Shown one piece after another: positions 9,501-12,523 of a DNA stretch of 12,523 bases. The stretch's first letter is position 1; every line of letters begins with the position of its first letter. The position numbers were made by a program, and so were the translations under genes. The stretch lies in assembly GCA_028285035.1 (NCBI GenBank), contig JANQQF010000102.1:1-12523 (forward strand), written 5' to 3'. This stretch comes from Phycisphaerae bacterium. Its GTDB lineage: Bacteria; Chloroflexota; Anaerolineae; 4572-78; J111. The notes beneath the pieces were generated by a model. That model was not told the DNA's origin and made no database searches. It saw only the letters and a program-made list of their open reading frames with translations.

Positions 9501-12500
9501 GGGAGCCTGGCGACGTAGTTGAACCGTGGCCCCACTCAAAGGCTGGTTACTGTCATCTGTCACTGTCAGTTGCAAGGAACGTGTCGTATCCGATGAGACC
9601 CGAATCGAGGGCGAAACATATGCCGTCTCTCCAGTCACGCTGATGGTGAAGGTCTGTTGGTATGTAATCTCAGCAGTGGTAATCGTCGGGCTGGCATAAA
9701 GAATGAAGGTGTAGGCTTCCCCCGGCTCTAACGTGGTGTCGGTTAATTCAGGGGCACCAACATACACCCAATCCGGCAAATCGCCTAGATCAATGGTCAG
9801 CCCCGACAAAGGAGCAGCCCCATCGTTCGCAATCGTAATTTCCTGGCTCGTCGTTTCCCCCTGTGGCACGGCCAACACAGGCGAAGCTGGAGTCGCCGCC
9901 AAACCAGGTCGGGCTGTCATAGTAAAGGCTTGTGTCTGTGCCCCACTACCCGCCACTAACGTCAAACTACCCCCACTGAGGGCGTCGTGGTTCGGGGCGG
10001 TGATGTTAGAATAGCTATACTCGCCTAATGGTAAATCGGTCAAAGTGGCCAGCCCATCGGGGCCAGTGACCCCCCCCTGACCAAAATCAAGGTAATTCGT
10101 AAAGGCCGGGGTGACGTCTACCAAAATGTCAGAAATGGAAAGGTTGATGACGGCACCGTCAACTGGGTTACCCTGATCGTTCATGACTGAGATCGTCAAA
10201 TCGCGGCTCGGTGGGGATAGATCAACCCGCAAAATCGAGCGGCGTTCTGTGCCTGTACTGTCCGTGGCAATCACAAAATCACGATAGGTGCCGGGTGGGG
10301 CCAAATTATCCGGGCTAGCGGTGAGCACAATGTCCACCTCCTCACCTGGTTGGATCGTGCTCACTGTTGTTGGGGCCACACTCAACCACGGCATCACCGT
10401 CGGCCCGGTAATCACCACGTTGGATAGAGCCAGTTGCCCACTATTGCCCACCGTCATCGTAAATATTTCGGTCCCGCCTGGTACAGTCGTGAAGGCAGGG
10501 GAACCTGGACTGAGGGTTAGGTTCGGAGCGGGTAATTGATTGGTATGGCTTTCGGCATCACTGTTATTGTTCAAATTCAACTCTGTCGCACTCGTCGTCG
10601 CTGTCACAATATTAGTCAGCGTCGCCCCCCCCAGAGTTCCGCCATTCACTGTACCTTCCACCTCAAAAGAGACACTCTGCCCTGCCGCAATACTGCCCGC
10701 TTCCCAAATCAAGGTGCCACTATTGTTGGTAAAGGTCAGCCCGCTATTTTCCGAGACAAAGGTCAATTCGGTGGGCAAGGTATCGGTAATAACTACATCC
10801 GTTGCTGTGGCAAAACCGTCATTGGCAATAGTCAAGGTATAGCTGACCGGGAAACCCGAATAGGCTTGATTGAGCACCTGTTTGGTCACCACCAAATCAG
10901 CCCCATTAAAGGTCGCTTGGACTGTATCCGCTACCGTGACACTATGGACCGAGTCGGTAATCACTGCCCCAATTTCGGCTGCAACCACCTGGGTACTGGT
11001 CACACTGCCTGTCGCCTGTCCATTGGCATCGGTCGTTAGCGGGCCTGGTAGGTTGACGTTGTGAGTTGAGGACAAGGCAATCGTTGCCCCCTCAATGGGA
11101 TTGTCATAAGCATCATAGGCTGTTACCTGGATATTGACCGCTGTCTGCCCATCGGCGGGAGCAGAATCACTCCCATCTATTGCCACCGTCGATTGGGTTA
11201 CATTAACCAAGTCAGGGGTAAACGTGATCGTCGCCGTTTGGCTAATCGTATCCCCAGCTGTAGTACGGGCATCTACAACCTTGACCCCGCTTACAGTTGT
11301 TGTAATCTGAGCTGTCACTGTGCCGCTTACGTCTGTCGTCCCAATCAGGGTGTAGCCACTCGCTACTTGACTATTGATATAAACATCAGCTTCGGGCGCA
11401 ACCCGAAGTTGGACCTCTTTACCCGGAATGGCGAATCCACCTGTACTCTTGACCGTGATAGTAATGGTACTGGTGTTGATTGGACCAACGGTGAGGGTGG
11501 TGGGCAGGGCCACCACGTCCGACGTCACAGGATTGATGGTTCCCCGAAAGACAATGCCATCGCAGGCAGAGTCACTTGGAAATGGACAGGTGCCGACACT
11601 ACCGCCAAAATTGGCCTCATAAACGCCACTGTACCCACTATCATCCTCGGCTGCTACGGCTAAGTAGCCGCCCCCCCCCGTCGATGCACCACCATTTGCT
11701 TGAATTTGACCACTACCTGTCAGCACATTAGCAACCTCTAGCCATAGAGACCCCCCACTGCCGTCATTGACCCCATTGACCTGCAAATCACCATTGACTA
11801 TCAAAGTATCAGTGACAATCAGATGAATAGCACCCCCACCCTGTCCATTATTTCCACTGGAACCCAAGGTCATTGGCTGGAAGTATGTTCCATATTTGGG
11901 GGCACTCCCACCTCCATACCCCGCGTGACTGGCTCCACTGTTGTGTGCGCCCGATCCGCTGCTCAAACCATAGCCCAAGCCATTGGCATCCAGCACACTT
12001 CCTTGGGTCACGGTAATAACATTCGCTGCCAAGGTGAAGCCATAGTCATCATTGTAATTCGTATCGCCACTGTCGTATGAGGCTAAACTGACGGTTCCAC
12101 TAATAATATCAAGCTGATCCAGAGTCAACGTTCCGTCAGGATACCCCCCAGCGTGTAGACGCAATGCACCCCCGTTATCAATCGTGATGTCATTCGGGCC
12201 AATGAGTTGGCCCTGGACTTCGAGGATTGTGTCATTCAGGACAAACGTTGGGATTTGAACCAGATCTCCTTCAACAGTCAACGTCAAACCACTCTCTGTG
12301 ATCCAACTTGTAGAGGTCATGGTCAGGACGGAGTTGGTTCCTAGTACTGTCAGATTCCCGTTGCCAGTCATTTCAAGGGTATCGAATTCGTAACTATCCT
12401 CACTCAAATGAGTGGTACGATTGTTGACCACTTCTGTCCCATCGTTGTCCACCAACAACTTGCTGTACTCATTGCCTGGGGTCTCGTCCTTCAAGTATAT

Positions 12501-12523
12501 CGTCCCGGCTGAGGCATTGTTGC
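504..12523 (-). CDS. Giant RHS/YD-repeat surface or secreted protein with adhesin-like stalk and unknown C-terminal tip (5'-partial)
   Basis: The frame is open from the window edge to the TAG at 504-506. Residue numbers here count from the TTG at 12494. That TTG is not the likely start: the frame continues upstream without a stop, and the residues before it (ASAGTIYLKDETPG) read as the middle of a beta-helix-type repeat. Domain order is: glycine-rich beta-helix-like region (to ~325), two Big_1-type Ig domains (~325-530), DUF11 (~527-655), a duplicated beta-sandwich pair (~655-1065), more stalk with a polyglycine linker (~1065-1665), DUF6531-like entry (~1667-1719), YD repeats (~1830-3517) with a CBM-like insertion (~3216-3400), RHS core to DPSG (3656-3659), and a 337-residue tip. 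RHS/YD shells form hollow beta cocoons that enclose a C-terminal effector; the stalk domains suggest an extracellular location. The signal peptide and anchor would be upstream and cannot be seen. The RHS assignment is secure. Toxin function is inferred. Confidence 0.95.
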   Translation of the reverse strand, partial: NNASAGTIYLKDETPGNEYSKLLVDNDGTEVVNNRTTHLSEDSYEFDTLEMTGNGNLTVLGTNSVLTMTSTSWITESGLTLTVEGDLVQIPTFVLNDTILEVQGQLIGPNDITIDNGGALRLHAGGYPDGTLTLDQLDIISGTVSLASYDSGDTNYNDDYGFTLAANVITVTQGSVLDANGLGYGLSSGSGAHNSGASHAGYGGGSAPKYGTYFQPMTLGSSGNNGQGGGAIHLIVTDTLIVNGDLQVNGVNDGSGGSLWLEVANVLTGSGQIQANGGASTGGGGYLAVAAEDDSGYSGVYEANFGGSVGTCPFPSDSACDGIVFRGTINPVTSDVVALPTTLTVGPINTSTITITVKSTGGFAIPGKEVQLRVAPEADVYINSQVASGYTLIGTTDVSGTVTAQITTTVSGVKVVDARTTAGDTISQTATITFTPDLVNVTQSTVAIDGSDSAPADGQTAVNIQVTAYDAYDNPIEGATIALSSTHNVNLPGPLTTDANGQATGSVTSTQVVAAEIGAVITDSVHSVTVADTVQATFNGADLVVTKQVLNQAYSGFPVSYTLTIANDGFATATDVVITDTLPTELTFVSENSGLTFTNNSGTLIWEAGSIAAGQSVSFEVEGTVNGGTLGGATLTNIVTATTSATELNLNNNSDAESHTNQLPAPNLTLSPGSPAFTTVPGGTEIFTMTVGNSGQLALSNVVITGPTVMPWLSVAPTTVSTIQPGEEVDIVLTASPDNLAPPGTYRDFVIATDSTGTERRSILRVDLSPPSRDLTISVMNDQGNPVDGAVINLSISDILVDVTPAFTNYLDFGQGGVTGPDGLATLTDLPLGEYSYSNITAPNHDALSGGSLTLVAGSGAQTQAFTMTARPGLAATPASPVLAVPQGETTSQEITIANDGAAPLSGLTIDLGDLPDWVYVGAPELTDTTLEPGEAYTFILYASPTITTAEITYQQTFTISVTGETAYVSPSIRVSSDTTRSLQLTVTDDSNQPLSGATVQLRRQAPSFQVTQGVTRTYHETFSAESDGAGLASFNDLAVGTYDYQVQQSGYTTNQGNLDIGLSSDGSTTPLSVTTTLTPTALSYEWEVASVEVGYDVALTMTYAVDNPGVGVVFPSREWRLCDDSTPMTDYVTVYNLSNTSASLDRAWFDGAGVSISTLETPGLIPPGGTGTITVTGQSVGDVSKSAINVEGVYLEADNQLVSYTFNPSSVTSPYINEGVLYQQDYILEPGIFSSGVNYSLTFTQPMFMDWITMTLGAEQENPFTLSSDTDITVTLKAQIPDWLTPNETYYDSAAINLYDPVGQKMRTNYLDIQVTKDQYGVKIYTTFRLGELPTQTQPLVGKMLIYPKNVDCSPGGGSVPGGGGGGWIWTPLPFQLRGEYVGEGSGPPPFADVTTPTQYWIIGAADQQTRIQINQKVMLSGEGFNASLVVENSLANSIQDLAVDLIISDTTGSRVNGSFIITPTTPTTLTTNLAKDETVIGEWLILPTASLTSTNGEDFVVTAHFTYKSNGQTESLTTAPEDFTVLPGPELEVEYTLPGPGYVCTVFDLEAVIRNTGAGPAQNFSISSSQPKVVDSTSSTPTSFEITAVAVDDIPILPIDLEVYLGTIPPEEERKVTWRLVATDRGRFSEFTSGYHQVDNYEGDAISAPRLTVLTRFRDEDQAICPLLQNDLTMADECPFCSTGQMNNYAGGGVNTRTGNYNQQSTDLSFPTAGPTVAFERSYNSIATTGQTVVYSDTMGQGWSHNQELQLTLPDDPDGEANTAIFQAPHGSRMRFYEQTDGSYEAEPGVRATLAKVGSTAPYTYVITVPNQTVYTFVEAEFDGSKPLWARLESHQDPQGHVVDYDYDVGGKLSRVTGPSGQRWLDFSYTTVGLLETVSDHSGRQVRYEYDSLNRLIVMTDTRNMAWTYAYSNNTGLLTEITDPEGRVVKQTQYDETKRVVKQQDGAGNVTLAIDYLSTGERRVLEGGVVYTDTYDETGLLQAQTKLALSGQQQYVFDEALNRSQEVDNKGNITRYERTVLGLTTVMTDALGNRTTYAYDVNNNLSQSTDPEGRVTTYLYDGQNNLISVTNALDHTMLYDYNGQGLLTSMTDANGNVTQYSYNTFGDQTSVTDPLGHTTTTEYDSLGRVITTTDALGKVTVNEYDADDNVIKVTENYLAGQPQNYQDEYNLIMTYTYDGSRRRVTTTDTLGRVNRIVYDEAGRMVQRIQNEHPSVTTQNHLDEYNLITIYGYDEFGRSIAITDTVNRVNRTFYDEAGRIERSVTNYVNGVYDANQPDEDIIVQYVYDDNDNVEKIISLVGAPEERVSCTVYDELNRVSRTIENCVTTTPADSGSYSSATDEDLVTIYSYDDLGNQIKVTDPLGRVTHSSYDAINRVEIVTNPLSGTIRYTYDPAGNQLSMTDPENRTTAYGYDALNRVITITNPLSGVVTTAYDAVGNILSRTNENEQVTSYGYDSVYRREVITDALGQISQYDYDAAGRLLSLTDPLDQVTLTAYDTNDRVIRVTQNYQAGQPQNYQNEYNIVIEYAYDPLGRTTAMTDTLGQVIRRNYDKSNRLIEQTVNYIDGVYDSALPDEDIVTLYGYDGLGNSVSRIDTLGREMRTEYDAVDRIIRQTVNYIDGVYDSALPDEDIVTLYGYDEVGNQVSTIDTLGRETRTQYDDLDRVTHFIENYGDGVYDSVQPDQDVPHHYAYDQVGNVKDVTDPLGRVTAYQYDDLDRILSITNPVSGTTRYTYDPVGNQLSVTDAETRTTTYEYDALNRVVTTTNAVDGQTVVGYNAVNLQTTVRNAKGQITSYKYDSLYRLEEQTDAENQVTSYSYDAIGNLLTLTDAENTTTHYVYDKLYRLTETTNALSGTVSSTYDGLGNELTRTNENNQTTIIEYDDLNRPIKVTDPNTLISDRVYDGLGNLRFTMNGANETTEMQYDALNRLVKTIDPLGHETVYRYDGAGNRVAMIDAELVETRYDYDPLNRLTKVTENYVDGVYTNGVTDEDVMTSYTYDEVGNRLTMTDARNNTTIQIYDDLNRLVELRNPLNQITKYGYDEIGNRTVMTDANGIVTDFVYDDVNRLATINYGDSTPDVTFGYDGVGNRLSMIDGTGTTTYTYDSLYRLTEVKDGANLQVGYRYDPVGNRTKLIYPDAREVNYSYDNGNRLDIVTDWNNGQFGYSYDDANRLTNVTLPNNITSTYRYDEAGRLTLLTHTTPDETLASYGYELDQVGNRRTLTETLAAVQLGLGGGHLEEGGLVVLEAEHFSVRTNGDSHLWNLKTSQPGYTGTSYLQTTPQTAVLLQTTELTSSPVVSYPIHFTTPGTYTLWIRGYASQATADSLYISLGNEVTTVTGFTPSQWDWASDAAVTLPITTTGVHTLSLRMREPGVRIDRLLLITDTSYVPTGVGLAETARLTDTTLLNLTVDRVIAYQYDDLYRLTDADYSTGEVYDYAYDPVGNRLQQIINGNTTDYLYDAANRLEQLNGQAVYSFDDNGNLLKSDTFTNTWDAADRLTQIERDDQIVTPIYNGVNDRVAQTVGLSTTHFALDAQGLPEVIYTSQDNAYLHVPGVIMTENITGEIRYLLSDGLGSVRQVFDETAQLVSYQEFDPYGNVVQSGDVMYGYTGEWWQEEVSLLHLRARWYAPETGTFLSKDAWEGDIMRPATLAGYSYTYGNPINFIDPSGFDTCANYPGNNCPSAAEHYAANVCKNVLASTREACIRRAIDAFHQSESIRAERSKEFSQRQEEALAILNPPDWHTYLGAAADAQGIQNQALNAEPPIFVPPGTIPDEHICEVNVWHMVAHFEIPGTIEPYISFTKGAASPTGALPIGGSIGGQEETIYAWDIRTGEVNSTFQYNAYGEAVYGPIVVGGEVSGDILTGEGSSLGYIGGDIRAARIQAEFGEAGGAYEVSVGDPLGTVGVGVGIGLTNTENDDLTAVRHKDAITYGGIAQLVLQLRGLPMQSYIGSGFELRDLYWMALNNPATDCRYIHAFDRQWVNWGPYSMYVETPACKHATMPGRR
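507..1517 (-). other. Unrecognised 337-residue C-terminal tip (putative effector domain)
   Basis: Residues 3660-3996 follow DPSG directly. An N-terminal part contains four Cys in about 40 residues (CANYPGNNC, NVC, EAC) and a likely amphipathic helical stretch (RRAIDAFHQSESIRAERSKE). A segment with EVNVWHMVAHFEIPG follows (~3768-3784). Next is a glycine-rich, alternating beta-like segment (~3840-3910; VVGGEVSGDILTGEG, GVGVGIGL). The end is Cys- and aromatic-rich (NWGPYSMYVETPAC). I recognise no nuclease, deaminase, ADP-ribosyltransferase or peptidase signature. In RHS proteins this position normally holds the exchangeable toxin; activity here is inferred only from position. Confidence 0.6.
1518..1940 (-). 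other. RHS repeat-associated core domain
   Basis: Residues ~3519-3659 carry the core in order: GEIRYLLSDGLGSVRQVFD, EFDPYGNV, YGYTGEWWQEE, LLHLRARWYAPETGTFLSKD, YSYTYGNPINFIDPSG. The core closes the cocoon and marks the boundary to the variable tip. Two Asp residues, in LSKD (3629) and in DPSG (3656), lie 27 residues apart, close to the spacing of the aspartyl self-cleavage pair known in TcC/RHS proteins. Self-cleavage after this domain is therefore plausible but unproven. Confidence 0.95.
2295..2850 (-). other. Carbohydrate-binding-module-like domain inserted in the YD array
   Basis: Residues ~3216-3400 interrupt the YD repeats between LDQVGNRRTLTETL and VIAYQYDDLYRL. The insert contains VVLEAEHFSVRTNGDSHLW, SYLQTTP, FTTPGTYTLWIRGYA, ADSLYISLG, WDWASD, and GVHTLSLRMREPGVRIDRLLL followed by PTGVG. 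This strand order and the EAE-H/N-F, YTLWIRG and LRMREPGVRIDRL motifs are those of CBM6/CBM35-like or GH115 C-terminal-like galactose-binding beta sandwiches. It probably binds glycans and is displayed from the shell wall. The exact family is uncertain. Confidence 0.75.
4025..5490 (-). repeat. Duplicated seven-YD-repeat block (copies at ~4025-4460 and ~5055-5490)
   Basis: The two ~435-nt blocks align without gaps at a constant offset of 1,026 nt (342 residues), checked at 4315/5341 and 4441/5467. Matching order in both: GN..VTDPLGRVT, then ..I(V)TNP(L/V)SGT(I/T)RYTYDP(A/V)GNQLS(M/V)TD, then YDALNRV, then (Q)ITSY-YDS(L/V)YR, then GxLL(S/T)LTD. A further related segment lies near 3890-4080, offset about 1,278 nt from 5213, sharing LSGxVxxxYDxxGNxLxRTNEN. 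The pattern suggests growth of the array by multi-repeat duplication. Confidence 0.7.
4601..4841 (-). repeat. Tandem near-identical 162-nt repeat inside the YD array
   Basis: Positions 4601-4679 and 4763-4841 match over 79 nt with two mismatches, at an exact in-frame offset of 162 nt (54 residues). Both copies encode the same peptide, NYIDGVYDSALPDEDIVTLY. The flanking part of each unit is also similar (CGCCCCAA-GTATCAAT around 4561 and 4724) but diverged. This looks like a recent tandem duplication or gene-conversion event of one long plus one short YD repeat. Confidence 0.85.
7340..7500 (-). other. DUF6531-like start of the RHS shell with preceding CxxC
   Basis: Residues ~1667-1719 read ECPFCSTGQ, then GGGVNTRTGNYNQQSTDLSF and VAFERSYNS. 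The pattern (x-NxxTGNxxxxxTDLxxP...F.RxYNS) is the usual opening of an RHS/YD shell (DUF6531). The CxxC just before it could bind metal or form a disulfide; which one cannot be told from sequence. Confidence 0.75.
7500..9300 (-). other. C-terminal half of the stalk with polyglycine linker
   Basis: Residues ~1065-1665 are further beta-rich segments that I cannot assign firmly. They include an Ig-like stretch with PGGTGTITVTG, a section with LTPNETYYDSAAINLYDP, and a Gly/Pro-rich linker at residues ~1344-1360 (CSPGGGSVPGGGGGGWIW; nt ~8399-8465). A later stretch has paired features of CARDB/NEW3-like domains (FNASLVVENSLANSIQDL, VFDLEAVIRNTGAGPAQNF, PPEEERKVTWRLVA). The linker probably separates two rigid stalk pieces. 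Confidence 0.5.
9300..10535 (-). repeat. Duplicated stalk unit: NEW3-like beta sandwich plus carboxypeptidase-regulatory-like domain, two copies
   Basis: Unit 1 (residues ~655-860) and unit 2 (~862-1065) have the same order. Each begins with an Ig-like domain resembling NPCBM-associated/NEW3 (FTMTVGNSGQLALSNVVITG and QEITIANDGAAPLSGLTIDL, each followed by a PGE motif and a P-W motif). A domain opening with RDLTISVMNDQGNPVDGA or RSLQLTVTDDSNQPLSGA follows, then DG-A-L/F-DL-GxYxY. The second domain type resembles the carboxypeptidase regulatory-like prealbumin fold. The copies are similar in layout but diverged, so the duplication is old. Domain names are by recognition, not search. Confidence 0.6.
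10070..10077 (-). repeat. Eight-G homopolymer on the coding strand
   Basis: Eight consecutive C on the plus strand, within the first duplicated stalk unit (GQGGVTGPDG). It is the third run of eight or more G in the stalk-coding part of the gene. Confidence 0.9.
10533..10916 (-). other. DUF11 domain
   Basis: Residues ~527-655 show the DUF11 pattern in order: ADLVVTKQV, PVSYTLTIANDGFATATDVVITDTLP, LTFVS, GTLIWEAGSIAAGQSVSFEV, then TNIVTATT and NLNNNSDAE. DUF11 is an Ig-like repeat of large bacterial surface proteins and acts as a spacer. There is one copy here. Confidence 0.88.
10625..10632 (-). repeat. Eight-G homopolymer on the coding strand
   Basis: Eight consecutive C on the plus strand, within the DUF11 domain (TLGGATL). 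Other codons for Gly-Gly-Ala could have been used, so the run is not forced by the protein. Confidence 0.9.
10910..11525 (-). other. Two tandem invasin-like Ig (Big_1-type) domains
   Basis: Residues ~325-427 and ~430-529. The second copy carries the classic Big_1 features: PADGQTAVNIQVTAYDAYDNP, then EGATIALSS, then a TTDANGQATGSVTS strand. The first copy has the weaker equivalents TITITVKSTGGFAIPGKEVQL and TTDVSGTVTAQITT. Such domains build rigid extracellular stalks in invasins and intimins. Here they would hold the RHS shell away from the cell surface. Confidence 0.75.
11530..12523 (-). other. N-terminal glycine-rich, beta-helix-like region of the RHS protein
   Basis: Residues 1-~320 are short beta-strand-like segments rich in T, V, L, N and G (e.g. 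LTVLGTNSVLTMTS, ILEVQGQLIGPNDITIDNGG), as in parallel beta-helix adhesins. A Gly/Ser/Ala/His-rich stretch lies at residues ~167-207 (GSGAHNSGASHAGYGGG), followed by a further strand-rich section (IVTDTLIVNGDLQVNG). A close Cys pair (CPFPSDSAC) sits near residue 305 and may form a disulfide. The region continues beyond the window. Family assignment rests on composition and pattern only. Confidence 0.6.
11671..11679 (-). repeat. Nine-G homopolymer on the coding strand
   Basis: Nine consecutive C on the plus strand give a run of nine G in the coding sequence, spanning the glycines of ASTGGGGYLAV. It is the longest homopolymer noticed in the window and a possible slippage site. A change of one base would shift the frame before nearly all named domains. 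Confidence 0.9.

Noticed and set aside
10536..11039. Plus-strand open frame of 167 codons opposite the DUF11/Big_1 region
   Set aside because: It is the shadow of a well-supported coding strand with recognisable domains. The Cys/Arg/His-rich translation has no coherent fold signature.
11193..11663. Plus-strand open frame of 156 codons opposite the Ig-like domains
   Set aside because: It is antisense to Big_1-type coding sequence, with low-complexity, unpatterned translation and no initiation signal seen.
12492..12494. TTG as the start codon of the giant protein
   Set aside because: The frame is open upstream, no ribosome binding site is evident, and starting there would cut a beta-helix-type repeat and leave a surface protein without an export signal.

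Overview
The window is almost entirely one giant minus-strand reading frame. It is open from the right edge (12523) down to a TAG at 504, giving more than 4,000 codons, and its true start lies outside the window. It encodes a surface-exposed or secreted RHS/YD-repeat protein. The phrases around the RHS core (for example YTGEWWQEE, LLHLRARWY, TLAGYSYTYGNP), the extended YD variants and the DUF11/invasin-type stalk remind me most of Anaerolineae and other Chloroflexota. That placement is from memory and only moderately secure. Base composition is mixed: roughly 55-68% GC in stalk rows counted by eye, about 44% in the C-terminal tip and about 34% in the neighbouring small gene.

From N to C terminus (right to left): (a) a glycine-rich, parallel beta-helix-like region; (b) two invasin-like Ig (Big_1-type) domains and one DUF11 domain; (c) a duplicated two-domain unit and further beta-sandwich stalk with a polyglycine linker; (d) a DUF6531-like entry segment with a CxxC; (e) about 65 YD repeats, including nine long variants with an acidic insert and clear signs of recent and older internal duplication, interrupted near the end by a carbohydrate-binding-module-like domain; (f) an RHS-associated core ending in DPSG; (g) a 337-residue C-terminal tip that I do not recognise.

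Downstream on the same strand, after a 204-bp gap with its own ribosome binding site, is the start of an AT-rich gene for a small lipoprotein, cut by the left edge. This order (RHS shell, unknown tip, small downstream gene) is the usual layout of a polymorphic toxin and its immunity protein. The most interesting hypothesis is therefore that the tip is an undescribed effector and the lipoprotein its cognate immunity protein. The sequence supports the layout, not the activity. I see no plus-strand gene, RNA gene, mobile element or CRISPR array.
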